Source: Circinella umbellata (lineage: Eukaryota; Mucoromycota; Mucoromycetes; Mucorales; Lichtheimiaceae). Taken from it: DNA of 64,000 nucleotides. The stretch spans positions 682,001 to 746,000 of the forward strand of contig JAIWNF010000008.1 in NCBI GenBank assembly GCA_025093555.1, written 5' to 3'. Of this stretch, positions 12,004 through 22,073 are shown in pieces. Positions within the stretch are counted from its first letter, which is position 1. Every line of letters starts with the position of its first letter. Both the position numbers and the translations under genes were made by a program. The notes under the pieces were generated by a model. That model worked only from the letters and a program-made list of their open reading frames with translations. It was not told the origin of the DNA and ran no database searches.

Positions 12004-12165
12004 CAGTGCTTTCAGCGTCAATTGGTCACCTTACCGAAAAAATTGGTCACCTTTCTGAGAACCAATTGGTCACTTTTCTGACTGCCAATTGGTCGCTTCT
12101 CTGAAAACCAATTGGTTGCTTTTTTGAACTCCAATTGGTCACCTCTTCACTGCTTAGAAAAAAAA
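12004..12165 (+). repeat. Array of AATTGGTC-type motifs at the element end
   Basis: Six copies of a motif of the form AATTGGT(C/T)(A/G)C(C/T/G), most preceded by C to give CAATTGG. They are spaced about 20-27 bp apart by variable spacers that usually contain TTCTGA or TTTTGA. The mirror copy lies at about 18677-18838. The arrangement resembles clustered protein-binding sites near a transposon end more than a plain minisatellite. A second CAGTGC-like sequence (TACAGTGCGACGG) follows at 12173. Confidence 0.75.
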
Positions 12166-12624
12166 AACTGGTACAGTGCGACGGTCCATTCAGCGGCTTC
12201 TAAGAACCCAATTATCGTAAAATAAAAAATCAATAAGCGTGAAAAAATTATCCAATTAGCAGTTCTCAAATCTCAATGAGCGTGTACAAAATTTCCAAAT
12301 AGCCTTATTGCGAAAAATCATATATAGCAGACTCGTTCATCCTAAAAGGCGTTTTTTTATTTTAAATACATTTAAATGGACAATTTACGTGGATTTTTTT
12401 TTATTGAAGACGGTTAAGGCGGAATAACTACAGAAGATGATGAAGAGGTCACGGATTACATAACCACAAAGTTCCAGCTCGAAGTGTCATTGCGTGTGAG
12501 AGGAATCGGGGGAGAAATAGAGAGAGAAATATTTGCCTGTGAGAGGAATCGGAGAGGAATCGAGAGGAATCGAAAGAAATAGAGAGAAATATTTGTGTGT
12601 GTGTGTTTTTTTTTTCGCACCATC

Positions 12625-14101
12625 ATGAACGAATATAATGTTGCTTGCGAATTTTGTGAACTACTCTTCAAATCGAAAAAGGTCTTGTCAACTCATAAAT
12701 TTAAGACTCATGTAACGTGTGTAGAAGTTCACATCGAAAAAGGTAAAAAATAGATTGATAGTTTAAAAGATAAACTTGGCATTTGTTTTAAAAAAAATAG
12801 TTATAAGATTAGTTCACAAAGAAGACGATGGATTCCAGTGTCCAAAATGTAAAACGAAACTTAAGAATCCCTCAACATTCAGCAAACATATTAAAGATCA
12901 ACACAATGGTACCTCTAAGCCCATTTCAAAAAATAAACATAAACGTACAAAGGATCAAACAGGCAGCGAAGAAGACAGTGGCTCAGATGAGGAATCAAGC
13001 GTAACTTTAAAGCACCAAAAAATTACAAAACCACAGTTAAATGTGAATACAAGCATTTTGTATTCTTCCAGTTCATCTTTTACCCGTTTGGATCACGACT
13101 CTGCAGTTCTGATGGCCTCCAGTGCTCTATCATTACCAAAGGCTGAACAGGAAAAAAAATTAATGTTAGCAAAAGTTGGTGACTGGAAACCGATATCAGT
13201 TATCACGAAGACAGGAAAAGCATATAGTGTTATCGCCTCGCAGGATGTGATCAAAGAGCTATTGTCAGATCAACCATCAGGAGAATGGAAACTTCCAAAA
13301 CCACCAATCAATAGAGAAACACAAACGTTTGATTCTCCAAACGACCTTTTAACTCACATCATGTATTCAAGCCCATTGAAACACCATCTATCAACTGCTA
13401 AATACGTTGAACTGACTAAAGACTTGGTCAAAAACATCAACCGTGACTGGACTGTTTTTCCTCAGTTGCGATTTGCAACATCAAAATTGTTTGCAGGTGC
13501 AATTCTCATGGATCAAGCATCGGCACTGCTTATCAATGCTGTCGAACCATATGGACGACTAAAAGCAACAGATGCTCACTATGAGCATCGCTTGTCTGTA
13601 AGTCATGACCAAAGCTCATTTCCAACAGAAGAGACTGAGTATGGATGGATTAAATTCGTGAGTGTCATCGAAGATAATGTCAGGAAACTAAAAATTGGAA
13701 CCCTTGTCTCGAACTTATTGGTCACTTCCAGCGTGAGACTGGACAGTGATTCTATTAAATCAAAAGGATTTGTAAACATGGGACCAGAAACACCTATGTT
13801 TGCCCCTACCACAACAACCAAAATGTATATCAATGTTGAATCGTTAAAACATGCGAGACAGCTGATTGAAGATGAATCGTATGAGAGTGTGGAGCAATCT
13901 CACTTGTTCTCACAACTACGGCAAGTGCGCTCTAAGTTTCATTGCTTATCAACTTACACACTGTGTCGCTCGTTTTCAAACCTTGCCATGGACATCGCAC
14001 ACCGCCCGTATACAATTTGGACTATGTACAGGATTTTGCATTCATTTCCGGACACAACCTTCAATTTTTTCGCTTATAAGAGTAATTCTTTTCGCTTATG
14101 A
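12625..14101 (+). CDS. C2H2 zinc-finger protein carried by the element (left arm), 3' end disrupted by MITE
   Basis: Exon 1 12625-12742, intron with GTAAAA donor and AATAG acceptor, exon 2 from 12801. The spliced frame is 472 aa, of which the last 25 or so residues are read from the nested MITE. Finger 1 is split by nothing: CEFCELLFKSKKVLSTHKFK followed by H. Finger 2 in exon 2 is CPKCKTKLKNPSTFSKHIKD followed by QH. An acidic/Ser nuclear-type linker (about 70-110) leads to a folded region of about 280 aa without a motif I recognise. There is no DDE, RT or tyrosine-recombinase signature. Without the 481-bp insertion the frame would end 14 codons beyond the insertion site. It is probably an element-encoded DNA- or RNA-binding accessory protein. 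Confidence 0.6.
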
Positions 14102-14509
14102 TGTTGATTTTTTTTCGCTTATGATATGCTATATTTTTCGCTTATGATGGCGGTGTTTTTCGCTTATGATAGCATTAATTTTCACTTATGATATATGATA
14201 CTTGGTTAATCATGTAAAAGCAGATGCAGCAAATATTAAAGAAAAATTGGTATTAGTCGCGAAAAACTCCCCCTATCATTTATGTAAATCTCTTGGACCT
14301 CATAAGTAAGAAATTATATAGGTATTACAAGCGAAAATTAATGCTATTATAAGCAAAAAACACCGCCATCATAAGCGAAAAACATAGCATATCATAAGTG
14401 AAAAACACCGCCATCATAAGCGAAAAATATAGCATATCATAAGCGAAAAAAATCAACATCATAAGCGAAAAAATTGAAGGTTGTGTCCGGAAATGAATGC
14501 AAAATCCTG
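14029..14509. mobile_element. Nested 481-bp MITE-like palindromic element (left arm)
   Basis: Begins CAGGATTTTGCATTCATTTC and ends with the reverse complement, flanked by TA (14027-28 and 14510-11). This is a TA target duplication with terminal inverted repeats of nearly 200 bp. Each half is built of repeated TTTTCGCTTATGAT units (about six per side, inverted on the other side) with a unique core of about 130 bp (14200-14320). No coding capacity. It interrupts the zinc-finger gene's exon 2. TA duplication and CAG..CTG ends fit a Tc1/mariner-type non-autonomous element. Confidence 0.85.
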
Positions 14510-14511
14510 TA

Positions 14512-14918
14512 TGATTACGATTTGGATACCTATGTCAAACAAAGAACGCAGTAGATGCATTCGATGGCGAATTGGATGGCTACCAGGTGGAAAACACAAA
14601 ACCTGTCTTACTTGCCAATCCCATACATTCACTAAACACCATGCGATACAATGTCTTCAAATGCACCGTCGCCTCAATCTCAATTCCAACCGAACTGACG
14701 ATCCGCTTTCATTTATACTTAACAACATTCCAAAATCTAAACCTAAATCACCCCGACGAATACAGTATTTAAAACGTATATGGCCAATTGTCTGTCAAAT
14801 ACTTTCAGAATTAGACGCACACCAGCATCCAACATCGAATCAACAACAATACAAAGACTTGAACCCAGGACAGGCATTCATTCATTGGATAGATCCACCC
14901 CCTCCTGAGCCGGACTAG
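14512..14918 (+). pseudogene. LINE-like reverse transcriptase C-terminal fragment (left arm)
   Basis: The frame ending at 14918 contains RCIRWRIGWLPGGKHKTCLTC, then a Cys/His-rich block (C..C..H..TKHHAIQCLQMHRRL), then DPLSFILNNIPKSKPKSP and a Trp-Pro-Ile-Cys segment. From memory this resembles the extreme C-terminus of non-LTR retrotransposon polymerases in Mucorales; I could not check it. No endonuclease or RT domain lies upstream in the arm, so only the tail survives. It is in a different frame from the zinc-finger exon and its apparent start lies in the MITE. A short 3' region and a poly(A) run (14972-14986) follow, as expected for a retroelement 3' end. Confidence 0.5.
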
Positions 14919-14986
14919 GTAACTATAACATTCTTTTTTTAAATAGTACCCTGTACATTATGAATTCATATAAAAAAAAAAAAAAA

Positions 14987-15845
14987 TTGAAATTAGAAAT
15001 ACTCGACATTTGAAGGTATAAAGAGAAGAGAGATTATTATATTTTATTTAGTTTATATATATTTTAAAAAAGGAAAATAAAGCGCGGCTCTTGGAGCCTG
15101 TACCACATTTTCAGACTTCGCTTCGTCAATAATCGTATTGACAAAAAGTTATGTTAAAGAGATATGGAGACACGTATTTGTTTTAATTTAACAATTCGTT
15201 GGATATAAAAAGATGATATCAACTATACAATGTAGTATGTAATCCGATGGATAAAAATAGTAAAACTAATTGCGATAATCGGTTTTAAAAAAGTTATGAT
15301 TGCAAATGGCTTGTTGACAATTTTCTTGACATATTGTTCGCTTTTTGAATAGAAGTTGTCATGTTTTCGGCAAGCTTTTTTAAAAGTCTATCTAAAGAAT
15401 AGTTGTTGATGATGGTGACATTTCCTTCTTTGGCTAAATCGATAATATCAGCTACTATTTCTTTTGTTTGTCCATCTTTCAAAGTGCCAAATGCAGAAGA
15501 TACTTCTGTTATGTTGAATTTCGCATTGATTCCATTTTTTATGACAGAAAGAGCGACAAGCTGAAAAAATCTTGAGCTCTTCTTCGCTGCGGAGTCTACT
15601 TGTTGGGGCGAATCGTAATCATACGATGAAATTTTTTGGTTTTATTTAACCTCTCCCTTAAACACGTCGTCAGGTTTGACATTTTTGTTTGACACAGTTC
15701 TTAAAAGTATAAAGGGAATAAAACCCCTGTTGTGTTACAGGGAAAAGGTCATAGGAATAAGGAAGTGGGTACAATAAGAGTCATTTGTTCGGTTTATGTA
15801 CGTGAAAGATTCATTGTGATACTAAAGTAGGGGGATACATAATAG
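14987..15845. other. Unique spacer between the two arms, with a remnant minus-strand frame
   Basis: About 860 bp with no copy in the arms. On the minus strand an uninterrupted frame of about 105 codons (about 15640 to 15294) reads coherently, e.g. SSRFFQLVALSVIKNGINAK and EIVADIIDLAKEGNVTIINN. It has no ATG at its start and is preceded by a stop. It may be a fragment of a captured host gene or of a lost element gene. I do not recognise it. Confidence 0.4.
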
Positions 15846-15922
15846 TTTTTTTTTTTTTTTTTTTTTTTTATATGAATTCATAATGTACAGGGTACTATTT
15901 AAAAAAAGAATGTTATAGTTAC

Positions 15923-16330
15923 CTAGTCCGGCTCAGGAGGGGGTGGATCTATCCAATGAATGAATGCCTGTCCTGGGTTCAAGTCTTTGTATTGTTGTTG
16001 ATTCGATGTTGGATGCTGGTGTGCGTCTAATTCTGAAAGTATTTGACAGACAATTGGCCATATACGTTTTAAATACTGTATTCGTCGGGGTGATTTAGGT
16101 TTAGATTTTGGAATGTTGTTAAGTATAAATGAAAGCGGATCGTCAGTTCGGTTGGAATTGAGATTGAGGCGACGGTGCATTTGAAGACATTGTATCGCAT
16201 GGTGTTTAGTGAATGTATGGGATTGGCAAGTAAGACAGGTTTTGTGTTTTCCACCTGGTAGCCATCCAATTCGCCATCGAATGCATCTACTGCGTTCTTT
16301 GTTTGACATAGGTATCCAAATCGTAATCAT
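15923..16330 (-). pseudogene. LINE-like reverse transcriptase C-terminal fragment (right arm)
   Basis: Exact mirror of the left-arm fragment, with an identical predicted protein (WLPGGK...C..C...TKHHAIQC...HRRL). It is followed on the minus strand by the same 3' region and a longer poly(A) (seen as T24 at 15846-15869). Poly(A) length is the most visible difference between the arms, A15 against A24. Confidence 0.5.
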
Positions 16331-16331
16331 A

Positions 16332-16812
16332 CAGGATTTTGCATTCATTTCCGGACACAACCTTCAATTTTTTCGCTTATGATGTTGATTTTTTTCGCTT
16401 ATGATATGCTATATTTTTCGCTTATGATGGCGGTGTTTTTCACTTATGATATGCTATGTTTTTCGCTTATGATGGCGGTGTTTTTTGCTTATAATAGCAT
16501 TAATTTTCGCTTGTAATACCTATATAATTTCTTACTTATGAGGTCCAAGAGATTTACATAAATGATAGGGGGAGTTTTTCGCGACTAATACCAATTTTTC
16601 TTTAATATTTGCTGCATCTGCTTTTACATGATTAACCAAGTATCATATATCATAAGTGAAAATTAATGCTATCATAAGCGAAAAACACCGCCATCATAAG
16701 CGAAAAATATAGCATATCATAAGCGAAAAAAAATCAACATCATAAGCGAAAAGAATTACTCTTATAAGCGAAAAAATTGAAGGTTGTGTCCGGAAATGAA
16801 TGCAAAATCCTG
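16332..16812. mobile_element. Nested 481-bp MITE-like element (right arm copy)
   Basis: Mirror copy of the element at 14029-14509, at the identical insertion point and with the same TA flanks and TTTTCGCTTATGAT arrays. The insertion therefore predates duplication of the arm. Confidence 0.85.
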
Positions 16813-18217
16813 TACATAGTCCAAATTGTATACGGGCGGTGTGCGATGTCCATGGCAAGGTTTGAAAACGAGCGACACAGTGTGTAAGTTGATAAGCAAT
16901 GAAACTTAGAGCGCACTTGCCGTAGTTGTGAGAACAAGTGAGATTGCTCCACACTCTCATACGATTCATCTTCAATCAGCTGTCTCGCATGTTTTAACGA
17001 TTCAACATTGATATACATTTTGGTTGTTGTGGTAGGGGCAAACATAGGTGTTTCTGGTCCCATGTTTACAAATCCTTTTGATTTAATAGAATCACTGTCC
17101 AGTCTCACGCTGGAAGTGACCAATAAGTTCGAGACAAGGGTTCCAATTTTTAGTTTCCTGACATTATCTTCGATGACACTCACGAATTTAATCCATCCAT
17201 ACTCAGTCTCTTCTGTTGGAAATGAGCTTTGGTCATGACTTACAGACAAGCGATGCTCATAGTGAGCATCTGTTGCTTTTAGTCGTCCATATGGTTCGAC
17301 AGCATTGATAAGCAGTGCCGATGCTTGATCCATGAGAATTGCACCTGCAAACAATTTTGATGTTGCAAATCGCAACTGAGGAAAAACAGTCCAGTCACGG
17401 TTGATGTTTTTGACCAAGTCTTTAGTCAGTTCAACGTATTTAGCAGTTGATAGATGGTGTTTCAATGGGCTTGAATACATGATGTGAGTTAAAAGGTCGT
17501 TTGGAGAATCAAACGTTTGTGTTTCTCTATTGATTGGTGGTTTTGGAAGTTTCCATTCTCCTGATGGTTGATCTGACAATAGCTCTTTGATCACATCCTG
17601 CGAGGCGATAACACTATATGCTTTTCCTGTCTTCGTGATAACTGATATCGGTTTCCAGTCACCAACTTTTGCTAACATTAATTTTTTTTCCTGTTCAGCC
17701 TTTGGTAATGATAGAGCACTGGAGGCCATCAGAACTGCAGAGTCGTGATCCAAACGGGTAAAAGATGAACTGGAAGAATACAAAATGCTTGTATTCACAT
17801 TTAACTGTGGTTTTGTAATTTTTTGGTGCTTTAAAGTTACGCTTGATTCCTCATCTGAGCCACTGTCTTCTTCGCTGCCTGTTTGATCCTTTGTACGTTT
17901 ATGTTTATTTTTTGAAATGGGCTTAGAGGTACCATTGTGTTGATCTTTAATATGTTTGCTGAATGTTGAGGGATTCTTAAGTTTCGTTTTACATTTTGGA
18001 CACTGGAATCCATCGTCTTCTTTGTGAACTAATCTTATAACTATTTTTTTTTAAAACAAATGCCAAGTTTATCTTTTAAACTATCAATCTATTTTTTACC
18101 TTTTTCGATGTGAACTTCTACACACGTTACATGAGTCTTAAATTTATGAGTTGACAAGACCTTTTTCGATTTGAAGAGTAGTTCACAAAATTCGCAAGCA
18201 ACATTATATTCGTTCAT
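16740..18217 (-). CDS. C2H2 zinc-finger protein carried by the element (right arm)
   Basis: Mirror of the left-arm gene: exon 1 18217..18100, exon 2 from 18040. The predicted protein is identical. The extra base in the intron homopolymer is outside coding sequence, so both copies remain open to the stop supplied by the MITE. The two genes are convergent. Transcripts of both would be complementary across nearly their whole length, or would fold into a long hairpin if read through the spacer. Confidence 0.6.
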
Positions 18218-18840
18218 GATGGTGCGAAAAAAAAAACACACACACACAAATATTTCTCTCTATTTCTTTCGATTCCTCTCGATTCCTCTCCGATTCCTCT
18301 CACAGGCAAATATTTCTCTCTCTATTTCTCCCCCGATTCCTCTCACACGCAATGACACTTCGAGCTGGAACTTTGTGGTTATGTAATCCGTGACCTCTTC
18401 ATCATCTTCTGTAGTTATTCCGCCTTAACCGTCTTCAATAAAAAAAAATCCACGTAAATTGTCCATTTAAATGTATTTAAAATAAAAAAACGCCTTTTAG
18501 GATGAACGAGTCTGCTATATATGATTTTTCGCAATAAGGCTATTTGGAAATTTTGTACACGCTCATTGAGATTTGAGAACTGCTAATTGGATAATTTTTT
18601 CACGCTTATTGATTTTTTATTTTACGATAATTGGGTTCTTAGAAGCCGCTGAATGGACCGTCGCACTGTACCAGTTTTTTTTTTCTAAGCAGTGAAGAGG
18701 TGACCAATTGGAGTTCAAAAAAGCAACCAATTGGTTTTCAGAGAAGCGACCAATTGGCAGTCAGAAAAGTGACCAATTGGTTCTCAGAAAGGTGACCAAT
18801 TTTTTCGGTAAGGTGACCAATTGACGCTGGAAGCACTGTA

Positions 18841-19657
18841 TCGACTTATAATTATATATATACAAATTGAGAAATCAGATGAGCAGTTATTATATCAACT
18901 AATGTATTGTGAGAGTCAACGACAACTGAATCAAAAACCTTCCTTCTTTCCCAGTGTTAAAATTAACTAGCACCGCGTTCAACACTTTACTAAAAAAGAT
19001 TGCTTATAAACAAGAACTTCCATAGTAACCATATGAATAGCGTGTTTTTTTACACATAGGTTTATTGATAAGAATTATTTCTCTCTTTCTATATTATTCG
19101 TGAACTTTGTTTCCCAAATTATAAAGTTGATCATGAAGGAATGTCATTATTATTGATTAAAAAAAGAAAATAAAAATAAAGGGAGATTCATCTTGAAATA
19201 ATGTACAAGAGGGTAAATTATAGTGACCTGCATGACGTTTACTTTATTCAGCAGAAGTATCAGTTATAACTTGTGATGTTTTTTATTCTTCGTCATTTTG
19301 TAGACCATTTTAAAAAAGTTACTTTTAAATAAAAGGTTCTGAAAATGACGTTTACTTTGCATTTTTTTTTTTCGCAAACAATAATTATATTCTTTTAGCG
19401 GGGTAGAGGGACTGCCTTATAATTTTGATTTGACATATAACAAAAAAAAAACATATTACATTTTTCTTCAATATATTTATATATAATATAATATAATTCT
19501 CTAGAATCCTATCTATCTTTATTCTTTTTTTTTTAATATGAAAATAAAAGTCATTGACAACAAAAGAAAGAACAAAGTGAAATACAATTATTGTTGAGCA
19601 GCGGGAGTTGGGGGGTTGGGTTAGGTTGTAGTTAGGTAGGAAAGGTATATATATATA
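18841..19657. other. Intergenic region, nothing recognised
   Basis: AT-rich DNA between the right end of the inverted-repeat element and the 3' end of the MCP1-like gene, with homopolymers and short TA runs only. Confidence 0.5.
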
Positions 19658-20458
19658 TTATTTTGCCGAAAAGATCATGCTATAAATCGATGCATATTCA
19701 TTTCGTAAAGGAATCTTTTGTGTACATCGACCAATTATAATTAGTCCAGATAATAAGACAATGCCCGTTGTTGCTATGGCAGTCATCTTTTTCTTATTTT
19801 TTGTTGTTGTAATAAACGAGTCATTTTTCTTTGTTGTTGATCCACTATTTCGTTTCCTGGTAAATGTACGTTGATAAGCTGTTGCTCCTCCACTAATAAT
19901 ATGATATGCTGCTGTACCAATCAATGCACCATGTACAGTATATGTGAATAGAGGCCAATTCTGTAATCCCCAAGCAACAATACCTACATCCAACATGGAA
20001 GAATCACCAAAGACCTTCACAGGTAATTCGCGTACTAAACGATAATGAATCCAGCATAAGGGTATTAAAAAATATCCCGTCACATTATGATAAGATAATA
20101 ATCCATCGGTCTTTTTCTTATTGTTGACAGTTAGGATCGTATCAATATCCTCCTCATTAGAGTCGCTGCCACTTTTATTCAGTTGTTTTTTTCGTTGACC
20201 TTGCCAATATTGTCGAATAGCTGCTTTAGCTAATCCAGATACAACATGAACTGTAATAGCTCCTGTTACTACGAGTCCTTCAGTATGTTCGTCTTGATAG
20301 AAAGGTCGACCGAGTAATAGCCAACGGTTTGTCATGTCTGGACCACCGACATTGGCAAGTGCAATTTGTGAACCATGAACAAAAATAAATGACGAGAATG
20401 CAACGGCAGACGCGGACTGAATAGTAGTTAAAATACCATATGTTTTATACAAGACCAT
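19658..20458 (-). CDS. MCP1-like mitochondrial outer-membrane protein (266 aa)
   Basis: Single-exon membrane protein resembling the fungal MCP1/DUF1691 family, known in yeast as a mitochondrial outer-membrane protein that suppresses ERMES (Mdm10) defects and is linked to vacuole-mitochondria lipid traffic. Visible features: an N-terminal helix with QSASAVAFSSFIFVHGSQIA, then LLLGRPFYQDEHTEGLVVTG, VHVVSGLAKAAIR, a charged Lys/Ser/Asp loop (about 105-130), CWIHYRLVREL, and VHGALIGTAAYHIISG. About four to five hydrophobic segments and several conserved His residues are seen. The start is ATG at 20458 (MVLYKTYG); an upstream open extension begins with TTG and is not a plausible start. Confidence 0.72.
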   Translation of the reverse strand: MVLYKTYGILTTIQSASAVAFSSFIFVHGSQIALANVGGPDMTNRWLLLGRPFYQDEHTEGLVVTGAITVHVVSGLAKAAIRQYWQGQRKKQLNKSGSDSNEEDIDTILTVNNKKKTDGLLSYHNVTGYFLIPLCWIHYRLVRELPVKVFGDSSMLDVGIVAWGLQNWPLFTYTVHGALIGTAAYHIISGGATAYQRTFTRKRNSGSTTKKNDSFITTTKNKKKMTAIATTGIVLLSGLIIIGRCTQKIPLRNEYASIYSMIFSAK

Positions 20459-20746
20459 TTTTGAAGGGAACAAAAAAAAAGGAAAAAGCTAAATGAAAAG
20501 AAAGAAAAAAAAATAGTATAAAGAGAAGAGAAAAATAATAATAAGAATCGTCGGCCCCGCAAAACAAACCCGTTTGTCATACAACCCATCCACACACACA
20601 CACACGCGTATTCCTTTTAGTCAATATATTTTGTAATAAATAAATAATAAGTGTAGTTTATGTAAGTTTTGAATAATATGTAACAAAAAAAAACTCTATC
20701 TGCTTTTTTTTTTCCTTTTATTATTTGCATAAATATATATGGCAAT

Positions 20747-21887
20747 TTAACCAATGATTAACTTATCCTCAGCGAATGAGTATTCTAGAAAAAATAGTTA
20801 TATGTTTTAGTTTTTGACAGTTTTTAACTTATTAAAGAAATTCCCAGATTCGAAAACAATTATATATAAAAACTTACCAGGAATTTCAAGGTTAAGAGGG
20901 GCAGGACCCTTACGGATACGACCCGAGATATCATAATGGGAACCGTGGCATGGACAGTACCAACCTCCATAATCACCGGCTTCACCAATTGGCACACAAC
21001 CCCTATATATTATCCAATTATACATTATACATTATATATCAGTTATATTAATCATACTAACAAAAACTCATTCTTTCCCTTTCTGTTCCTTTTGAGTCCT
21101 TTTCTAAAACATTTTACCTCCCCCCTTCACAAAAATATATATAAATATATAGAACTTACAAATGGGTACAGACACCCAACATGACCAACCATTCAGGACG
21201 CTTTACACGTTCAGCATCTGATTGGGGATCACGTAATTCTGAAACGCTGACGCCGTTGGCTTCAGTAATTTCATCAGCAGTACGGTGACGAATAAAGACG
21301 GGCTTACCACGCCACTTGATTGTTACGTTCTTACCCTCGGGAATAGAAGCCATATCAACTTCAGCCTTAGCCAAAGCCAAAACATCAGCAGAAGCACTCA
21401 TGTTAGCCAAAAAGTCACTCACAGTAGCTTGAGCACCAGCAGCACTGATCAAACCAGTGGTACCGACCATCATGTAAGCAAATGAACGACTGGCTTCACC
21501 ACTTGTGTTGGTCTTTTTATACTTTGAGAAATCGGGAACAGCAGTGGTGTTGTGCATACGGACTTGATTGTTGTTCGCGCCCACTAAATAAAATAAAATG
21601 TATGTTAATTTACGTATAGTAAAATAGACCATTTTATACATAATTTTAATTGTGTTTTTTTTTTATCATCAGGATAGGTTGGTTTTTTTTTTCATCAAGT
21701 TATCATTATCAATTGATTCCATTTGTTTTTCTTTTTTTTTATCGAGAATAAAATTTCCAAATTATATAAAAAAAATAAATAAAAAAATATATATAAATGT
21801 ACCAGCAACAGCCGACAAAGCATTAGTAGAGCGTTGCTTAAGGGAATGAGCAACGGCCGAGGTTAATGTGCGCGACAATGCAGCCAT
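20747..21887 (-). CDS. RIP1: Rieske iron-sulfur subunit of cytochrome bc1 complex (223 aa, 4 exons)
   Basis: Ubiquinol-cytochrome c reductase Rieske protein of the inner mitochondrial membrane, passing electrons from ubiquinol to cytochrome c1. Exons: 21887..21803, 21583..21160, 21002..20878, 20784..20747 (672 nt). A basic, Arg/Ser-rich presequence ([20 protein letters not shown]) is followed by PDFSKYKK and one TM helix ([20 protein letters not shown]). The flexible hinge and head come next. Both [2Fe-2S] ligand loops are present: CTHLG (the Leu-Gly codons span intron 2) and CPCHGS. The end is [11 protein letters not shown], as in other Rieske proteins. It is a complete and apparently functional gene. 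Confidence 0.97.
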
Positions 21888-22073
21888 TATATTTAAAGAG
21901 AGGGGAGTTGAAAGGGTTGAAAGGAAAAAAAAAGGTTTTGTTTACTGTTTGTTGAAAAAGTAATACGAGTTTTTGCTGTCCTTAAAAAAACTGGGGGGGT
22001 TGTTGTTATCCATTTCACCAAACAAAAAAAAAAATCTAATGATTATAATCCCCCCCTTCTCTCTTTTTTTTTA

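Larger units (their letters stand above)
12002..18840. mobile_element. Giant inverted-repeat mobile structure with about 2.97-kb arms
   Basis: Two arms, 12004 to about 14985 and about 15846 to 18838, are reverse complements. Position pairs sum to 30842 in the outer part and 30841 in the inner part, the 1-nt shift being an A8/A9 run in an intron near 12790/18050. The only substitution seen is T12012 against G18830. The outer ends read TA-CAGTGCTTTCAGCG and CGCTGGAAGCACTG-TA, consistent with a 2-bp TA target duplication as in Tc1/mariner-type elements. Each inner end is a homopolymer: A15 at 14972-14986 and T24 at 15846-15869. A unique spacer of about 860 bp separates the arms. It may be one DNA transposon with very long terminal inverted repeats, or two tail-to-tail copies of a poly(A)-tailed, LINE-derived element. 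Confidence 0.85.

Noticed and set aside
14481..14918. 145-codon frame as an independent gene
   Set aside because: Its apparent start is a non-ATG codon inside the MITE; better read as a LINE-like C-terminal fragment.
12002..14990. Left arm as a standalone LINE insertion with its own target duplication
   Set aside because: Flanks (AAAAATTAATA and TTGAAATTAGAAATA) are only loosely similar and A-rich; not a convincing duplication.
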